Assembly (NCBI RefSeq): GCF_018129995.1
Contig: NZ_JAFCKS010000001.1
Coordinates: 186,001-250,000, forward strand
Reading direction: 5' to 3'
Source of the DNA: Bradyrhizobium sp. SZCCT0153
Lineage (GTDB): Bacteria > Pseudomonadota > Alphaproteobacteria > Rhizobiales > Xanthobacteraceae
DNA length: 64,000 bases
The notes under the pieces are model-generated. The model did no database searches. It saw only the letters and a program-made list of their open reading frames with translations, and was not told the origin of the DNA. The position numbers and the translations under genes are program-made. Positions 1 to 9,417 of this stretch are shown here, piece by piece (positions within the stretch are counted from its first letter, which is position 1; each line of letters opens with the position of its first letter).

Positions 1-564
1 AATACCTTCAAGGAGTTCATCGACCTTGCCAAGCGCGAGCCCGGCAAGCTGACGATGGCCTCGCCCGGTCCGGGCACCACCAACCATCTGCTCAGCGAGC
101 TGATGCAGTCCAACCTCGGCCTGCAATGGGTCACGGCGCACTATCGCGGCAATGCGCCTGCCGTCAACGACCTGCTCGGCGGGCAGGTGCAGTTCGCGTT
201 CGACCAGCTCACGGTCAGCCTGCAGCACATCAAGGCCGGCCTGTTCCGCGCGCTCGCCGTCACCAGCCCGCATCGCCTGAAATCGCTGCCCGACGTGCCG
301 ACCTTCACCGAGCTCGGCTACAAGGATTTCGACGGCCAGACTTTCACCGGCCTGTTCGCGCCGGCAGGCACGCCGGCGCCTGTGGTCGAGAAGCTGCATG
401 AGGCGCTGAACGCGATCCTGAAAGATCCCGCCGTCGTCGACCGGTTCGAGAAGCTTGGCGGCGAAGCCGTGGCGATGACGCCGGACGAGTTCAGGGCCTA
501 TCTCGAGCGCGAGGACGCCAAGTGGATTCCGGTCGTGCGCAAGGCCAACATCAAGGCGGACTGA
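1..564 (+). CDS. Tripartite tricarboxylate transporter substrate-binding protein (TctC/Bug family), 5' truncated
   Basis: The frame is open from the first base and ends at TGA 562-564, so the N-terminus with its signal peptide lies outside the window; 187 codons remain. The visible part has the Bug/TctC look: SPGPGTTNHL, a central AVNDLLGGQVQF stretch where these proteins contact the ligand carboxylate, and the C-terminal PAPVVEKLHEAL helix. Family members are periplasmic receptors for organic acids. It is followed 3 nt later by a flavin reductase and then catabolic enzymes, so the ligand is probably the substrate of that pathway (inference). Family call firm, ligand unknown. Confidence 0.9.
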   Translation, partial: NTFKEFIDLAKREPGKLTMASPGPGTTNHLLSELMQSNLGLQWVTAHYRGNAPAVNDLLGGQVQFAFDQLTVSLQHIKAGLFRALAVTSPHRLKSLPDVPTFTELGYKDFDGQTFTGLFAPAGTPAPVVEKLHEALNAILKDPAVVDRFEKLGGEAVAMTPDEFRAYLEREDAKWIPVVRKANIKAD

Positions 565-567
565 TCG

Positions 568-1185
568 ATGCGGATCGACCCCGGCGAGCTCGGCGCGGAG
601 CGCATCTACCGGCTGATGACGGGTATCGTCGTGCCGCGCCCGATCGCCTGGGTGACCAGCCTGTCGCGGAGCGGCGTGCTCAACCTCGCGCCGTTCAGCG
701 CCTTCACCTTCGTCTCGCAGAAGCCGCCGATGCTGGCCATCAGCGTCGGCCGCAAGGGCGCCGACTACAAGGACACCGCCCACAACATCCTCGATACCGA
801 GGAATACGTCATCCATATCGCCGATACCCCGCTGATGTCTGCGGTGCACGACAGCTCGATCGAGCATCCGCCCGAAGTCAGCGAGGTCGCGGAGCTCGGC
901 CTCGAAACGCTGAGCTGCGAGCGCATCAAGGTGCCGCGCCTTGCCGCAGCACCGGTCGCGATGGAATGCCGCTTCCGGCAGTGCCTGGAATTCGGCGACG
1001 CGCGCAGCCGGCTCATCGTTGGCGAGGTCGTGATGTTTCACTTCCGCGACGGCCTCGTGACTGACGGCAAGGTCGAGACCAGGGCGCTCGATCCGATCGC
1101 GCGCATCGGCGGCCCGCGCTACGCCCGCCTCGGCGAGATCGTGACGCTGAACGCCGTCTTCCAGACCCCCAAATCGAAAGACTGA
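568..1185 (+). CDS. Flavin reductase family protein (FMN-binding split barrel)
   Basis: 205 aa. The N-terminal PRPIAWVTSLS then NLAPFSAFTFVS is the signature of the flavin-reductase-like split barrel, which spans most of the protein (about residues 12-165). Such proteins bind FMN and either supply reduced flavin to a monooxygenase or act directly. The ATG lies 3 nt after the preceding stop, so the two genes are probably translated together. No monooxygenase is visible in the window, so its partner would have to lie to the left. Family call firm; role in the adjacent catabolic pathway is inferred. Confidence 0.85.
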   Translation: MRIDPGELGAERIYRLMTGIVVPRPIAWVTSLSRSGVLNLAPFSAFTFVSQKPPMLAISVGRKGADYKDTAHNILDTEEYVIHIADTPLMSAVHDSSIEHPPEVSEVAELGLETLSCERIKVPRLAAAPVAMECRFRQCLEFGDARSRLIVGEVVMFHFRDGLVTDGKVETRALDPIARIGGPRYARLGEIVTLNAVFQTPKSKD

Positions 1186-1234
1186 GCGCGGTCACCTCGC
1201 CTGCACCGCGTCAAGATCATTGGAGAGAACGACC

Positions 1235-2095
1235 ATGCGACTCGTGAGCTATCTGTTGGACGGAGAGCCGCGCTATGGTGCTGCCGCTGATGGCGGGGTC
1301 GTCGATCTGACGAAGCGCATCGGGCACGACTTCTCCGACGTCAAGGCGCTGATCGCGGCCAACGCGCTGGCCGATGCGCAAGAGGCGGTGGCCGGGCAGC
1401 AGCCCGACTACGTGCTTGCGGATCTCGTCCTGCTTCCGCCGGTGCTGGCGCCCGAAAAGCTCTGGTGCATCGGCGTCAACTACGCCGAGCGCAATGCCGA
1501 GTACAAGGACAGTTCGGACCTGCCCAAATATCCGAGCCTGTTCGTGCGCAGCATGTCCTCGATGACGGGCTCCGGCCAGCCGATCGAGAAGCCGAAGGTT
1601 TCGGATCAGCTCGACTATGAAGGCGAGCTCGTCATCGTGATCGGGCAGGGCGGCCGCCACATCCCGCGCGAAAAGGCCTTCGCCCACATCTTCGGCATGA
1701 CGCTGTGCAACGAGGGCACGATCCGCGACTGGCTGCGCCACGGCAAGTTCAACGTCACGCAAGGCAAGAACTTCGATCGCTCCGGCAGCATCGGCCCCTG
1801 GATCGTCACGGCCGACGAGCTCGACCCGCGCGGACCCCATGACATCGTCACGCGCGTCAACGGCGAGGTGCGGCAGCAGGACACCACCGAGCGGCTGATG
1901 TTCCCGTTCGATTTCCTGATCTCCTATCTCTCCACCTTTGCCACGCTGAAGCCCGGCGACATGATCGTGACCGGCACGCCGACCGGGGCCGGCGCCCGCT
2001 TCGACCCGCCGCGCTGGCTGAAGGTCGGCGACGTCGTCGAGGTCGAATCCACGCATATCGGCGTGCTGCGCAACAAAGTCGCCGCGGAGAGTTAA
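1235..2095 (+). CDS. Fumarylacetoacetate hydrolase family protein
   Basis: 286 aa from the ATG at 1235, chosen over a TTG at 1220 because GGAGAG (1222-1227) is well spaced before it. The FAH fold occupies roughly residue 70 to the end: [11 protein letters not shown], metal-binding acidic residues in [12 protein letters not shown], and the closing TGTPTGAG loop. Family members include 2-hydroxyhepta-2,4-diene-1,7-dioate isomerases, oxalocrotonate decarboxylases and acylpyruvases. The HpaH-like hydratase directly downstream (stop TAA 2093-2095, next ATG 2098) makes a meta-cleavage isomerase/decarboxylase role likely, but the exact reaction cannot be read from sequence. Confidence 0.9.
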   Translation: MRLVSYLLDGEPRYGAAADGGVVDLTKRIGHDFSDVKALIAANALADAQEAVAGQQPDYVLADLVLLPPVLAPEKLWCIGVNYAERNAEYKDSSDLPKYPSLFVRSMSSMTGSGQPIEKPKVSDQLDYEGELVIVIGQGGRHIPREKAFAHIFGMTLCNEGTIRDWLRHGKFNVTQGKNFDRSGSIGPWIVTADELDPRGPHDIVTRVNGEVRQQDTTERLMFPFDFLISYLSTFATLKPGDMIVTGTPTGAGARFDPPRWLKVGDVVEVESTHIGVLRNKVAAES

Positions 2096-2097
2096 GC

Positions 2098-2901
2098 ATG
2101 CTGGACGCCGCCACGATCGAACGCCTCGCTGCGCGCCTCGATGAAGCCGAGCGCACCAAGGCGCTGATCCCGATGTTCACCAAGGAATATCCCGATTTCA
2201 GCATCGAGGACGCCTATGCCGTCCAACGCGCCTGGACGAAACTCCAGATCAGCCGCGGTCGCATCATCAAGGGCCACAAGATCGGGTTGACCTCGAAGGC
2301 GATGCAGAATGCGGTTGGCATCTCCGAGCCGGATTACGGCGTGCTGTTCGCCGACATGTTCTATGCCGACGCCACGCCGATCCCGTTCGACCGCTTCCAC
2401 GCGCCGCGGATCGAGGTCGAGCTCGCCTTCGTGCTGAAGGCGCCGCTGCGCGGGCCCGACTGCACCATCTTCGACGTGCTCAACGCCACCGACTACGTGA
2501 CGCCCGCGCTGGAGATTCTGGAGACGCGCATGCACCGCATCGATCCCGAGACCGGCAAGACGCGAAAAGTCATGGACACGATCTCGGACAACGCGGCCAA
2601 CGCCGCGCTGGTGCTGGGCGGCCGGCCGTTCCGCCCGATGGATGCGGACATGCGCTGGATCGGTGCGCTGCTGTTCCGCAACGGCGAGGTCGAGGAGACC
2701 GGGCTTGCCGCCGGCGTGCTCAATCATCCGGCGAACGGCATCGCCTGGCTCGCCAACCGCCTCGCGCCGCATGACGAGCATCTTGCGGCCGGCGAGGTGG
2801 TGCTGGCGGGCTCGTTCACGCGTCCCGTCGATATCCGCCGCGGCGACACGTTTCATGCCGACTATGGCGCCTTCGGCTCGGTGTCGTGCCAGTTCGTCTG
2901 A
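2098..2901 (+). CDS. hpaH: 2-oxo-hept-4-ene-1,7-dioate hydratase-like protein
   Basis: 267 aa, the usual length. Matches the HpaH/MhpD hydratase family along its length: [12 protein letters not shown] near residue 60, [11 protein letters not shown] with metal-ligand acidic residues, [17 protein letters not shown], and the C-terminal [15 protein letters not shown] and [10 protein letters not shown]. These enzymes add water to 2-oxo-4-enoates made by meta-cleavage of catechols. The gene abuts the FAH-family gene with a 2-nt gap. The HpaH-like motifs favour a dicarboxylic substrate, but the true substrate of this operon may differ. Confidence 0.88.
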   Translation: MLDAATIERLAARLDEAERTKALIPMFTKEYPDFSIEDAYAVQRAWTKLQISRGRIIKGHKIGLTSKAMQNAVGISEPDYGVLFADMFYADATPIPFDRFHAPRIEVELAFVLKAPLRGPDCTIFDVLNATDYVTPALEILETRMHRIDPETGKTRKVMDTISDNAANAALVLGGRPFRPMDADMRWIGALLFRNGEVEETGLAAGVLNHPANGIAWLANRLAPHDEHLAAGEVVLAGSFTRPVDIRRGDTFHADYGAFGSVSCQFV

Positions 2902-2926
2902 ACCAACAAAAGAGAGGGAGCGCACC

Positions 2927-3319
2927 ATGACGAGTCAGAAGCGGCGCAAGAGCATCCACATCGGCGGCTTCAAGCACGCCAACCCGATCCCGAACGCCTG
3001 CCGCATCGGCAATCTCGTGATGTCGGGCGTCATCCTGGGCCGGGATGCGGCCGGCGCGATGCCGGAGAGTCTCGACGCCCAATGCGCCAACATGTTCGCG
3101 CACATGAAGGCGATGGTGGAGGCCGCCGGCGGCACCACCGACGACATCATCAAGATGACGGTGTGGCTGAAGGACCGCTCGCAGCGCGGGCCGGTCAATG
3201 TCGAGTGGCTGAAGATGTTTCCGGACGAGCATTCGCGCCCGGCGCGCCACGCGCTGCCGATGGACAACATGGACGGCGGCGCGCTGGTGCAGTGCGACTT
3301 CACCGCTGTGATCGACTGA
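2927..3319 (+). CDS. RidA family protein (possible aminomuconate-type deaminase)
   Basis: 130 aa. ATG 2927 follows GAGAGGGAG (2912-2920). The Rid/YjgF fold is seen in GNLVMSGVILGRD, the helix with MFAHMKAMVEAAGG, DDIIKMTVWLKD and the conserved ARHALPMDN/ALVQCDFTAVID end. RidA proteins hydrolyse imines/enamines; 2-aminomuconate deaminases of 2-nitrobenzoate and 3-hydroxyanthranilate breakdown belong to the same superfamily. Placement among an FAH enzyme, a hydratase and an amidohydrolase makes such a pathway-specific deaminase plausible. A general RidA role is the alternative. Confidence 0.85.
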   Translation: MTSQKRRKSIHIGGFKHANPIPNACRIGNLVMSGVILGRDAAGAMPESLDAQCANMFAHMKAMVEAAGGTTDDIIKMTVWLKDRSQRGPVNVEWLKMFPDEHSRPARHALPMDNMDGGALVQCDFTAVID

Positions 3320-3332
3320 GGGAGTTTTGCGC

Positions 3333-4208
3333 ATGCCGACCTATCTGCCGTTCGATCCCAATCCACGCCGCCCGGTCAAGGCGCCGCCGCCAAAGACCGT
3401 GGACAGCCAGTTCCACGTGCTGGGCCCCATCGACAAATATCCGGAGCGTCCCGGTGCGGCCTACCGGATGCCGACCGCCACCTGGGAAGCGGCGCTGCGC
3501 GTGCACAAGACGCTCGGCATCGAGCGCGGCATCATCGTGCAGACCACCACCTATGGCGCCGACCATTCCGTCGTGCTCGACGGCCTCGCCGCGATGGGCC
3601 CGAACTATCGCGGCTGCGCCAACGCTCTGGTGTTCGCGGAAGCGAACGATTCCTATCTTGCCAGGCTGCACGATGCCGGCGTGCGCGGCGCCCGCTTCAG
3701 CTTCCGCCAGGAACTCGGCGCCGTGCTGTCGGACGCCGATTTCGCCCGCGCCATCGCCCGCATCCGCGAGCTCGGCTGGTACGTCAAGATCCAGCCGGAG
3801 AAGGACGGCATCGTCTCCAGCGTTGCCAAGTACGAGAATCTCGACGTGCCCGTGCTGATCGACCACATGGCGCGGCCCGATCCGGAAGCCGGCAGCAACG
3901 ATCCGAATTTGCGCAAGATGCTGGAGCTGCTCGCCAAGGGCAATTTCTGGGTCATGCTGTCGCTTGGCGAGAAGACCTCGAAGCTCGGTGCTCCTTACGA
4001 CGACGTGATCCCGATCGCGCGCGCCTATATCGAGGCCGCCGTCGACCGCTGCGTCTGGGCCAGCGACTGGCCGCATCCGGTCTCGGTGAAGCAGCCGCCC
4101 AACGACGCCGATCTGCTCGAGCTGATGTACCGCTACGCGCCGGACCAGGCCACGCTGGAGAAGATCCTGGTGCACAATCCGGCAAGGCTGTTCGGGTTTC
4201 CTGATTAG
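3333..4208 (+). CDS. Amidohydrolase family protein (LigI-like TIM barrel)
   Basis: 291 aa from ATG 3333, preceded by GAGGGAG. Amidohydrolase_2 fold related to 2-pyrone-4,6-dicarboxylate hydrolase and muconolactone hydrolases: DSQFHVLGP near residue 24, a VLIDHMARP strand near residue 180, and WASDWPHPV near 245 carrying the conserved aspartate. The usual HxH after strand 1 is QxH here (Q26, H28). LigI-type enzymes work without a metal, so activity may survive. Last gene of the left-edge operon; probably hydrolyses a lactone or ring-opened intermediate (inference). Confidence 0.82.
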   Translation: MPTYLPFDPNPRRPVKAPPPKTVDSQFHVLGPIDKYPERPGAAYRMPTATWEAALRVHKTLGIERGIIVQTTTYGADHSVVLDGLAAMGPNYRGCANALVFAEANDSYLARLHDAGVRGARFSFRQELGAVLSDADFARAIARIRELGWYVKIQPEKDGIVSSVAKYENLDVPVLIDHMARPDPEAGSNDPNLRKMLELLAKGNFWVMLSLGEKTSKLGAPYDDVIPIARAYIEAAVDRCVWASDWPHPVSVKQPPNDADLLELMYRYAPDQATLEKILVHNPARLFGFPD

Positions 4209-4247
4209 TCTAGAGGGCTCGAGGCTCGCCACGAGCGCGGTGCGCTC

Positions 4248-4349
4248 CCTCTCCCGCTTGCGGGAGAGGCGGGGTGAGGGCTCTTACCTCTCGGGGATTC
4301 TTCGTTGTTGTGACACCCTCTCCCCAACCCTCCCCCGCAAGCGGGGAGG
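4248..4349. repeat. Intergenic inverted repeats, two hairpins
   Basis: 4248-4269 is a perfect 10-bp inverted repeat with a 2-nt loop (CCTCTCCCGC / GCGGGAGAGG). 4329-4349 is a related but inverted, slightly imperfect hairpin (CTCCCCCGC-AA-GCGGGGAG). They fill the gap between two convergent genes and could end transcription from both sides, although neither has a clear U-tract. Similar pyrimidine-rich hairpin sequence recurs near 52860 and 54378. Confidence 0.75.
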
Positions 4350-4415
4350 AAGCGCACCTTCCTGGTCGCTGCCACAATCGAGCCCGATCTCATTCTGCTT
4401 CAGGAGGCGCCGCGC

Positions 4416-5411
<996 letters not shown>

Positions 5412-5668
5412 GGCGGGTCCGGATGAGGGCGCGCGGGGATGCGCGCCGGGCTCTCACATGTAGTGCCGTCCGGGTCCCGATGTTAGCGCGGCACGGCCAC
5501 GCAAATGCAGGCGCAAAGATGCCATTCAAAATCGCTGTGCCCGACCGGACGCGGGGTCGGCCGCCAAAAGAAGCCGGGCATGTGGCGCCAGCGTTACAGC
5601 GAAGGCCGCGAAACTCAGCTAGGTTCATGAGGATTGCTTGACTTTTGATATCGAGCTGGAGAGCGGTT

Positions 5669-6526
5669 ATGAAGCGCATCCTCAGTGGTATCGTGTGTTT
5701 GGCGTCATTGATCGCGGCCGACGCACACGCGGCTCCGCCTGCCGTCTACAATTGGAACGGCTTCTACGCCGGCCTCAATCTCGGCTATAGCTGGGGCAAC
5801 TCCTCCACCACCCAATCGTTTTCTGACTCGGCAAGCGGAGCGTTGCTGAGTTCAGGCACCAGCGGTTTCGACATGACCGGTGTGATTGGCGGCGGCCAGG
5901 CCGGCTACAATTGGCAGCGGATGAACTGGGTGTTTGGCGTCGAGGCCGACTTCCAGGGATCGGGACAAAAGGGCAATAATACTGCCGTTTGCGCCGGCGG
6001 AACCCTGGCCGCGGCTCCGTTCAACGGCGCCTGCACGCCGGGCCATATCGGCGACACCGCGCCGTTCAACACTCCGGGCGTGCCGGTCGTTTTCGGTCTC
6101 AACCAGAGCCTGGAATGGTTCGGCACCATCCGCGGCCGTGTCGGCACCACTTTCACGCCTGTCATTCTGGGTTATGTGACAGGCGGTCTCGCCTATGGCG
6201 AGGTCAGCACCAGCGGCGCCGTCAGCGGCACCAATATCACCGGTCCGCAGGGCACGAACGTTGTCGTTCTGACGTCGGCCGCGACGTCGTTCGGCGATCG
6301 CAGCACGCGGGCGGGCTGGACCTTGGGCTGCGGCCTCGAAGGTCTCATCGGCGCGAATTGGTCCGCCAGGGCCGAATATCTCTACATCGACCTCGGCACG
6401 GTCTCGGGAACGGCCATCACGCCGGTCACCTCTCCCAGCGGCGCATCGGTGGCAGTGCGGTATTCGTCTCACGTCACCGACAACATCTTCCGCGTCGGCT
6501 TCAATTATCGGTTCGGCGGGCTGTGA
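5669..6526 (+). CDS. Outer membrane beta-barrel protein (Omp25/RopB-like porin family)
   Basis: 285 aa from ATG 5669, with CTGGAGAG (5655-5662) as ribosome site. Signal peptide residues 1-22 ending ADAHAA. Mature N-terminus YNWNGFYAGLNLGYSWG is the typical first strand of small eight-stranded barrels of Rhizobiales, followed by alternating strands, NWVFGVEADFQG, a Gly/Thr/Ser-rich extracellular part, and a C-terminal FRVGFNYRFGGL strand. Probably a surface barrel with structural or stress roles. Stands alone, divergent from the LLM gene. Confidence 0.9.
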   Translation: MKRILSGIVCLASLIAADAHAAPPAVYNWNGFYAGLNLGYSWGNSSTTQSFSDSASGALLSSGTSGFDMTGVIGGGQAGYNWQRMNWVFGVEADFQGSGQKGNNTAVCAGGTLAAAPFNGACTPGHIGDTAPFNTPGVPVVFGLNQSLEWFGTIRGRVGTTFTPVILGYVTGGLAYGEVSTSGAVSGTNITGPQGTNVVVLTSAATSFGDRSTRAGWTLGCGLEGLIGANWSARAEYLYIDLGTVSGTAITPVTSPSGASVAVRYSSHVTDNIFRVGFNYRFGGL

Positions 6527-6700
6527 CCGCGATCTGCGGCATGAAGCTGCAGGATAGACAAGGCTCAGCGAAACCCATCCGGTCTTAGCCGTTCACAACG
6601 CTGTTATTGCAGCCTGTCGCACCCTTGGTCCCAACTGGGCGTCTTGCGCTTGTTGTTGTACGCTTGGCGGAGCAACTGCGCGCTCGCCGGGAGGAAGCAT

Positions 6701-7204
6701 ATGACCATGGTCGTACTCAGCCGCCGCAGCCTCCTCGCCGCCAGTGGCTCCGCTCTCGCAACCGGGGTCCTGGCAACCAGCGTCTCCGGCCTGCTGTTGC
6801 CTGCCCGCGCGGACGGGCTCGCACCGACCGACTCGATGTCGGGCGGGGCGAACAACTACCGCAAGGGCGCGCCGGTCGTGGAGCGGATCGGCAAGGGCGG
6901 CTTCTGGATGAGCGGCACCGTCCGCCGCGCCGGCGACGGCGCTCCGCTCGCCGGCCAACGCATCCAGATCTGGGCGCACACGGTCGAAGGGCAGGAGCAC
7001 GAGCCGCAGAGTCACGGCGCCACGCTCACCGACAAGGACGGCAAGTTCCGGCTCGAGATGCCGCAGATCATTCCCATCTTCGGCCAGCCGCATGGCCACC
7101 TCGCCTATGACAGCGGCGACTTCAAAACGGTCTTCCTGCGGCCGGTGATGCGGAGCGCAAAGGAAACCAGCCTGGAAGCGCACTTCGTCCTTCAGTCGGC
7201 CTGA
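6701..7204 (+). CDS. Tat-exported protein with intradiol-dioxygenase-like domain
   Basis: 167 aa from ATG 6701 with CGGGAGGA just upstream. Twin-arginine signal SRRSLLAASG at residues 6-15, hydrophobic stretch, then an Ala-rich cleavage region. The rest (about 65-160) resembles the beta-sandwich of intradiol ring-cleavage dioxygenases: SGTVRRAGDGAPLAGQRIQIW, TLTDKDGKFRLEMP, and QPHGHLAYD where the catalytic enzymes have a His-x-His metal site. It is shorter than true dioxygenases and I cannot place a full 2-Tyr/2-His iron site. Only 5 nt separate it from a ferric-reductase-like membrane cytochrome, suggesting an exported redox pair. Confidence 0.8.
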   Translation: MTMVVLSRRSLLAASGSALATGVLATSVSGLLLPARADGLAPTDSMSGGANNYRKGAPVVERIGKGGFWMSGTVRRAGDGAPLAGQRIQIWAHTVEGQEHEPQSHGATLTDKDGKFRLEMPQIIPIFGQPHGHLAYDSGDFKTVFLRPVMRSAKETSLEAHFVLQSA

Positions 7205-7209
7205 TCGAA

Positions 7210-7854
7210 TTGCGAACCACGCGGTGGAGACTGGCCAAGGTGATCCTGATCTGGGTCGCCCTTGCTTTGGCCGTCTGCGTTCCGATCGCCGCCGCCGCGG
7301 GGAGCGAGCAACTCGCATGGCGCGGCCCGGTCTACATCCTGGCCGGCTTCGCGGGGATCATTGCGCTCGGTCTCGTGCTCATTCAGCCCCTGCTGATCGG
7401 CGGATACTTACCGGGATTCTCGGCCTATCGCGGCCGGCGCGCCCATCACTGGATCGGCGGCGCGCTTGCTCTGGCGATCGTGATCCATGTCGCCGGCCTC
7501 TGGATCACCAGCCCTCCCGACATGATCGACGCCCTGACCTTCTCATCGCCGACGCCCTTCTCCCCCTTCGGCGTGATCGCGATGTGGGCCATCTTCACCG
7601 TCGCGCTTCTGGCGCTGCTGCGCCGGCGATTGGGACTTCGACCGCGAACCTGGCGCTTCGTTCACATACCGCTGGCGATCGTCATCGTCGCAGGCAGCGT
7701 GGTCCATTGCCTGCTGATCGAGGGGACAATGGAGACGATCTCGAAGGCGGCGCTCTGTGCGCTCATCCTTGGGGTAACCGTAAAAGCCATGGTCGACCTG
7801 CAGGTGTGGCGAAAGCGAAGGACGCTCCGTGGGGAGAGTGTTGCGCGGCAGTGA
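7210..7854 (+). CDS. Ferric reductase-like transmembrane cytochrome
   Basis: 214 aa, starting at a TTG 5 nt after the previous gene. About six membrane spans. Histidine pairs in two helices (HHWIGGALALAIVIHVAG near residue 78 and RFVHIPLAIVIVAGSVVH near 150) fit the two b-hemes of the ferric-reductase/NOX/YedZ-like domain. No FAD/NAD domain is attached, so it probably moves electrons across the membrane for a periplasmic partner, most likely the Tat-exported protein encoded just upstream (inference). Confidence 0.8.
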   Translation: MRTTRWRLAKVILIWVALALAVCVPIAAAAGSEQLAWRGPVYILAGFAGIIALGLVLIQPLLIGGYLPGFSAYRGRRAHHWIGGALALAIVIHVAGLWITSPPDMIDALTFSSPTPFSPFGVIAMWAIFTVALLALLRRRLGLRPRTWRFVHIPLAIVIVAGSVVHCLLIEGTMETISKAALCALILGVTVKAMVDLQVWRKRRTLRGESVARQ

Positions 7855-7953
7855 GCCGAGGCGACCAAGTCCCATCCGAGACTTCCCGATCCCATCCTTT
7901 ATGTGCAGAATGGTAGGAGCCAAGGATCGTCGTCGAGCCGGGAGGATCTGGAA

Positions 7954-8742
7954 ATGGCAGAGCAGACAATTCACTTCGACGACGGTGCCGCCTACGAACA
8001 GATGATGGGAATTTGGAGCCGGTTCGCTGGCGAGATATTCCTTGATTGGCTGGCGCCTCCCCGGGGTTTGCGGTGGATCGACATCGGTTGCGGCAACGGG
8101 GCCTTTACTGAACTGCTGGTCGAGCGATGCAGCCCCGTCGAGGTCCAGGGCATTGATCCCTCGGCAGAGCAGCTCGCTTATGCGCGTACACGGCCCGCGG
8201 CGCGCGTGGCCAGGTTTCGCCAGGGTGATGCCATGGCGCTCCCTTTCGCCGACGGCAGCTTCGATGCGGCGGTGATGGCATTGGTTCTCGTGTTCGTTCC
8301 GGATCCCGCCAAGGGCGTCAGCGAGATGGTGCGAGTCGTTGTCCCCGGCGGTGCGGTCGTGACGTACATGTGGGACATGTTAGGTGGCGGCTTTCCGCTT
8401 GATCCGATCTACGACGAGATGAAGGCAATGGGCATTGCGGCAACCCGCCCGCCGCGGATGGACGCGTCACGAACGGAAGCGCTGCGAGACCTGTGGACCG
8501 GAGCAGGTCTCGAGGATGTGCAAACGCGAGAGATTACAGTGCACCGGACGTTCTCCAGTTTCGATGATTTCTGGGCAACAAATCTGAAGTCTCCTGCGGT
8601 TCGGCCTGCGGTTGCAGCGATGAAGGCGGGAGACGTCGAGATGCTCATCTCGCGGGTCCGTGCGCGCCTGCCGGCGGATGCCGATGGTCGCATCACCTAC
8701 AATGCGCGCGCACACGCGATAAAGGGGCGCCGGCCCAAATAG
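7954..8742 (+). CDS. Class I SAM-dependent methyltransferase
   Basis: 262 aa from ATG 7954, with GGGAGGA (7940-7945) in front. The Rossmann methyltransferase core is clear: motif I WIDIGCGNGAF near residue 41, acidic end of strand 2 in VQGIDPSAEQLAYA, motif II DGSFDAAVMALVLVFVPD near 103, and a MVRVVVPGGAVVTYMW segment typical of UbiE/BioC-like enzymes. Substrate unknown. It sits alone, 21 nt before a cyclic-nucleotide-binding protein gene. Confidence 0.85.
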   Translation: MAEQTIHFDDGAAYEQMMGIWSRFAGEIFLDWLAPPRGLRWIDIGCGNGAFTELLVERCSPVEVQGIDPSAEQLAYARTRPAARVARFRQGDAMALPFADGSFDAAVMALVLVFVPDPAKGVSEMVRVVVPGGAVVTYMWDMLGGGFPLDPIYDEMKAMGIAATRPPRMDASRTEALRDLWTGAGLEDVQTREITVHRTFSSFDDFWATNLKSPAVRPAVAAMKAGDVEMLISRVRARLPADADGRITYNARAHAIKGRRPK

Positions 8743-8763
8743 CTTGCAGCGCGGAGGATCGCC

Positions 8764-9252
8764 ATGGCTGTCAGTGCCCCCGATCTGAAAGCATTCCTGC
8801 TCGCGACGCCGTTCTTCGGCGGCCTCACGGACGCGAGCCTCGATCTGCTGATGTCGATGCTGGTCGAACGCAGCTTCGATGTCGGCGCGACCGTCGTGGC
8901 GGAAGGCGAGCCGGGACGCTCGCTGTTCATCGTCAAATCCGGCCGGCTGGCGGTGAGCAAGCGGACGAATTCGGGCAACGTCATCCCGATTTCCGTGCTG
9001 GAGCCCGGCGATTTCTTCGGCGAAATGACACTGATCGAAATGCAAAATCGATCCGCCACGGTGATCGCGCAGAGTCCGACGGTGCTCTACGAGCTGACCG
9101 CCCAGAAGCTCTACGCCTGCTACAAGGCCGATATCCACGCCTATGTGATCGTCCTGCAGAACATCAATCGCGAGCTATGCCGCCGGCTGCGCCGGGCGGA
9201 CGATCGCTTCACCGGGCATCAGGTGGGTGAAGATGAGGCTCCTGCGAGATGA
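8764..9252 (+). CDS. Cyclic nucleotide-binding domain protein without DNA-binding domain
   Basis: 162 aa; ribosome site GGAGG five nt before ATG. One CNB/CAP_ED domain covers residues 8-125: LLATPFFGGLTDASLDLL, VVAEGEPGRSLFIVKSGRLAV, and a phosphate-binding-cassette-like FFGEMTLIEMQNRSATV with the Arg-Ser-Ala-Thr expected for cyclic nucleotide contact. The C-terminus is a short helical basic tail; there is no winged helix, so it is not a Crp/Fnr regulator by itself. Perhaps a regulatory subunit for an unidentified partner. Confidence 0.85.
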   Translation: MAVSAPDLKAFLLATPFFGGLTDASLDLLMSMLVERSFDVGATVVAEGEPGRSLFIVKSGRLAVSKRTNSGNVIPISVLEPGDFFGEMTLIEMQNRSATVIAQSPTVLYELTAQKLYACYKADIHAYVIVLQNINRELCRRLRRADDRFTGHQVGEDEAPAR

Positions 9253-9282
9253 GTGCGCTGTAACTCCCGGCCAAAGCTGACC

Positions 9283-9417
9283 TTAGCTCTTGCTCGCGCG
9301 AGGTCGCAGGTGATCCATAGCGGACCTCAGACCATCGAGCTGCCCTGATGTGGTCGACAGGCTCGTTGACATGTCGGCAAGCTCCGCCATATCGCCGTCA
9401 ATGGCGCGTGATAGCAT
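9283..9417 (-). CDS. Possible small protein or remnant, 44 aa
   Basis: ATG at 9417 (minus strand), stop TAA at 9283-9285. It overlaps the 3' end of the next minus-strand gene by 20 nt in another frame. The product begins MLSRAIDGDMAELADM and has heptad-like Leu/Met spacing ending in HLRPRASKS, as in coiled-coil signalling proteins. No clear ribosome site. It may be a translationally coupled small protein, a fragment of a lost gene, or chance. Weak call. Confidence 0.3.
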   Translation of the reverse strand: MLSRAIDGDMAELADMSTSLSTTSGQLDGLRSAMDHLRPRASKS

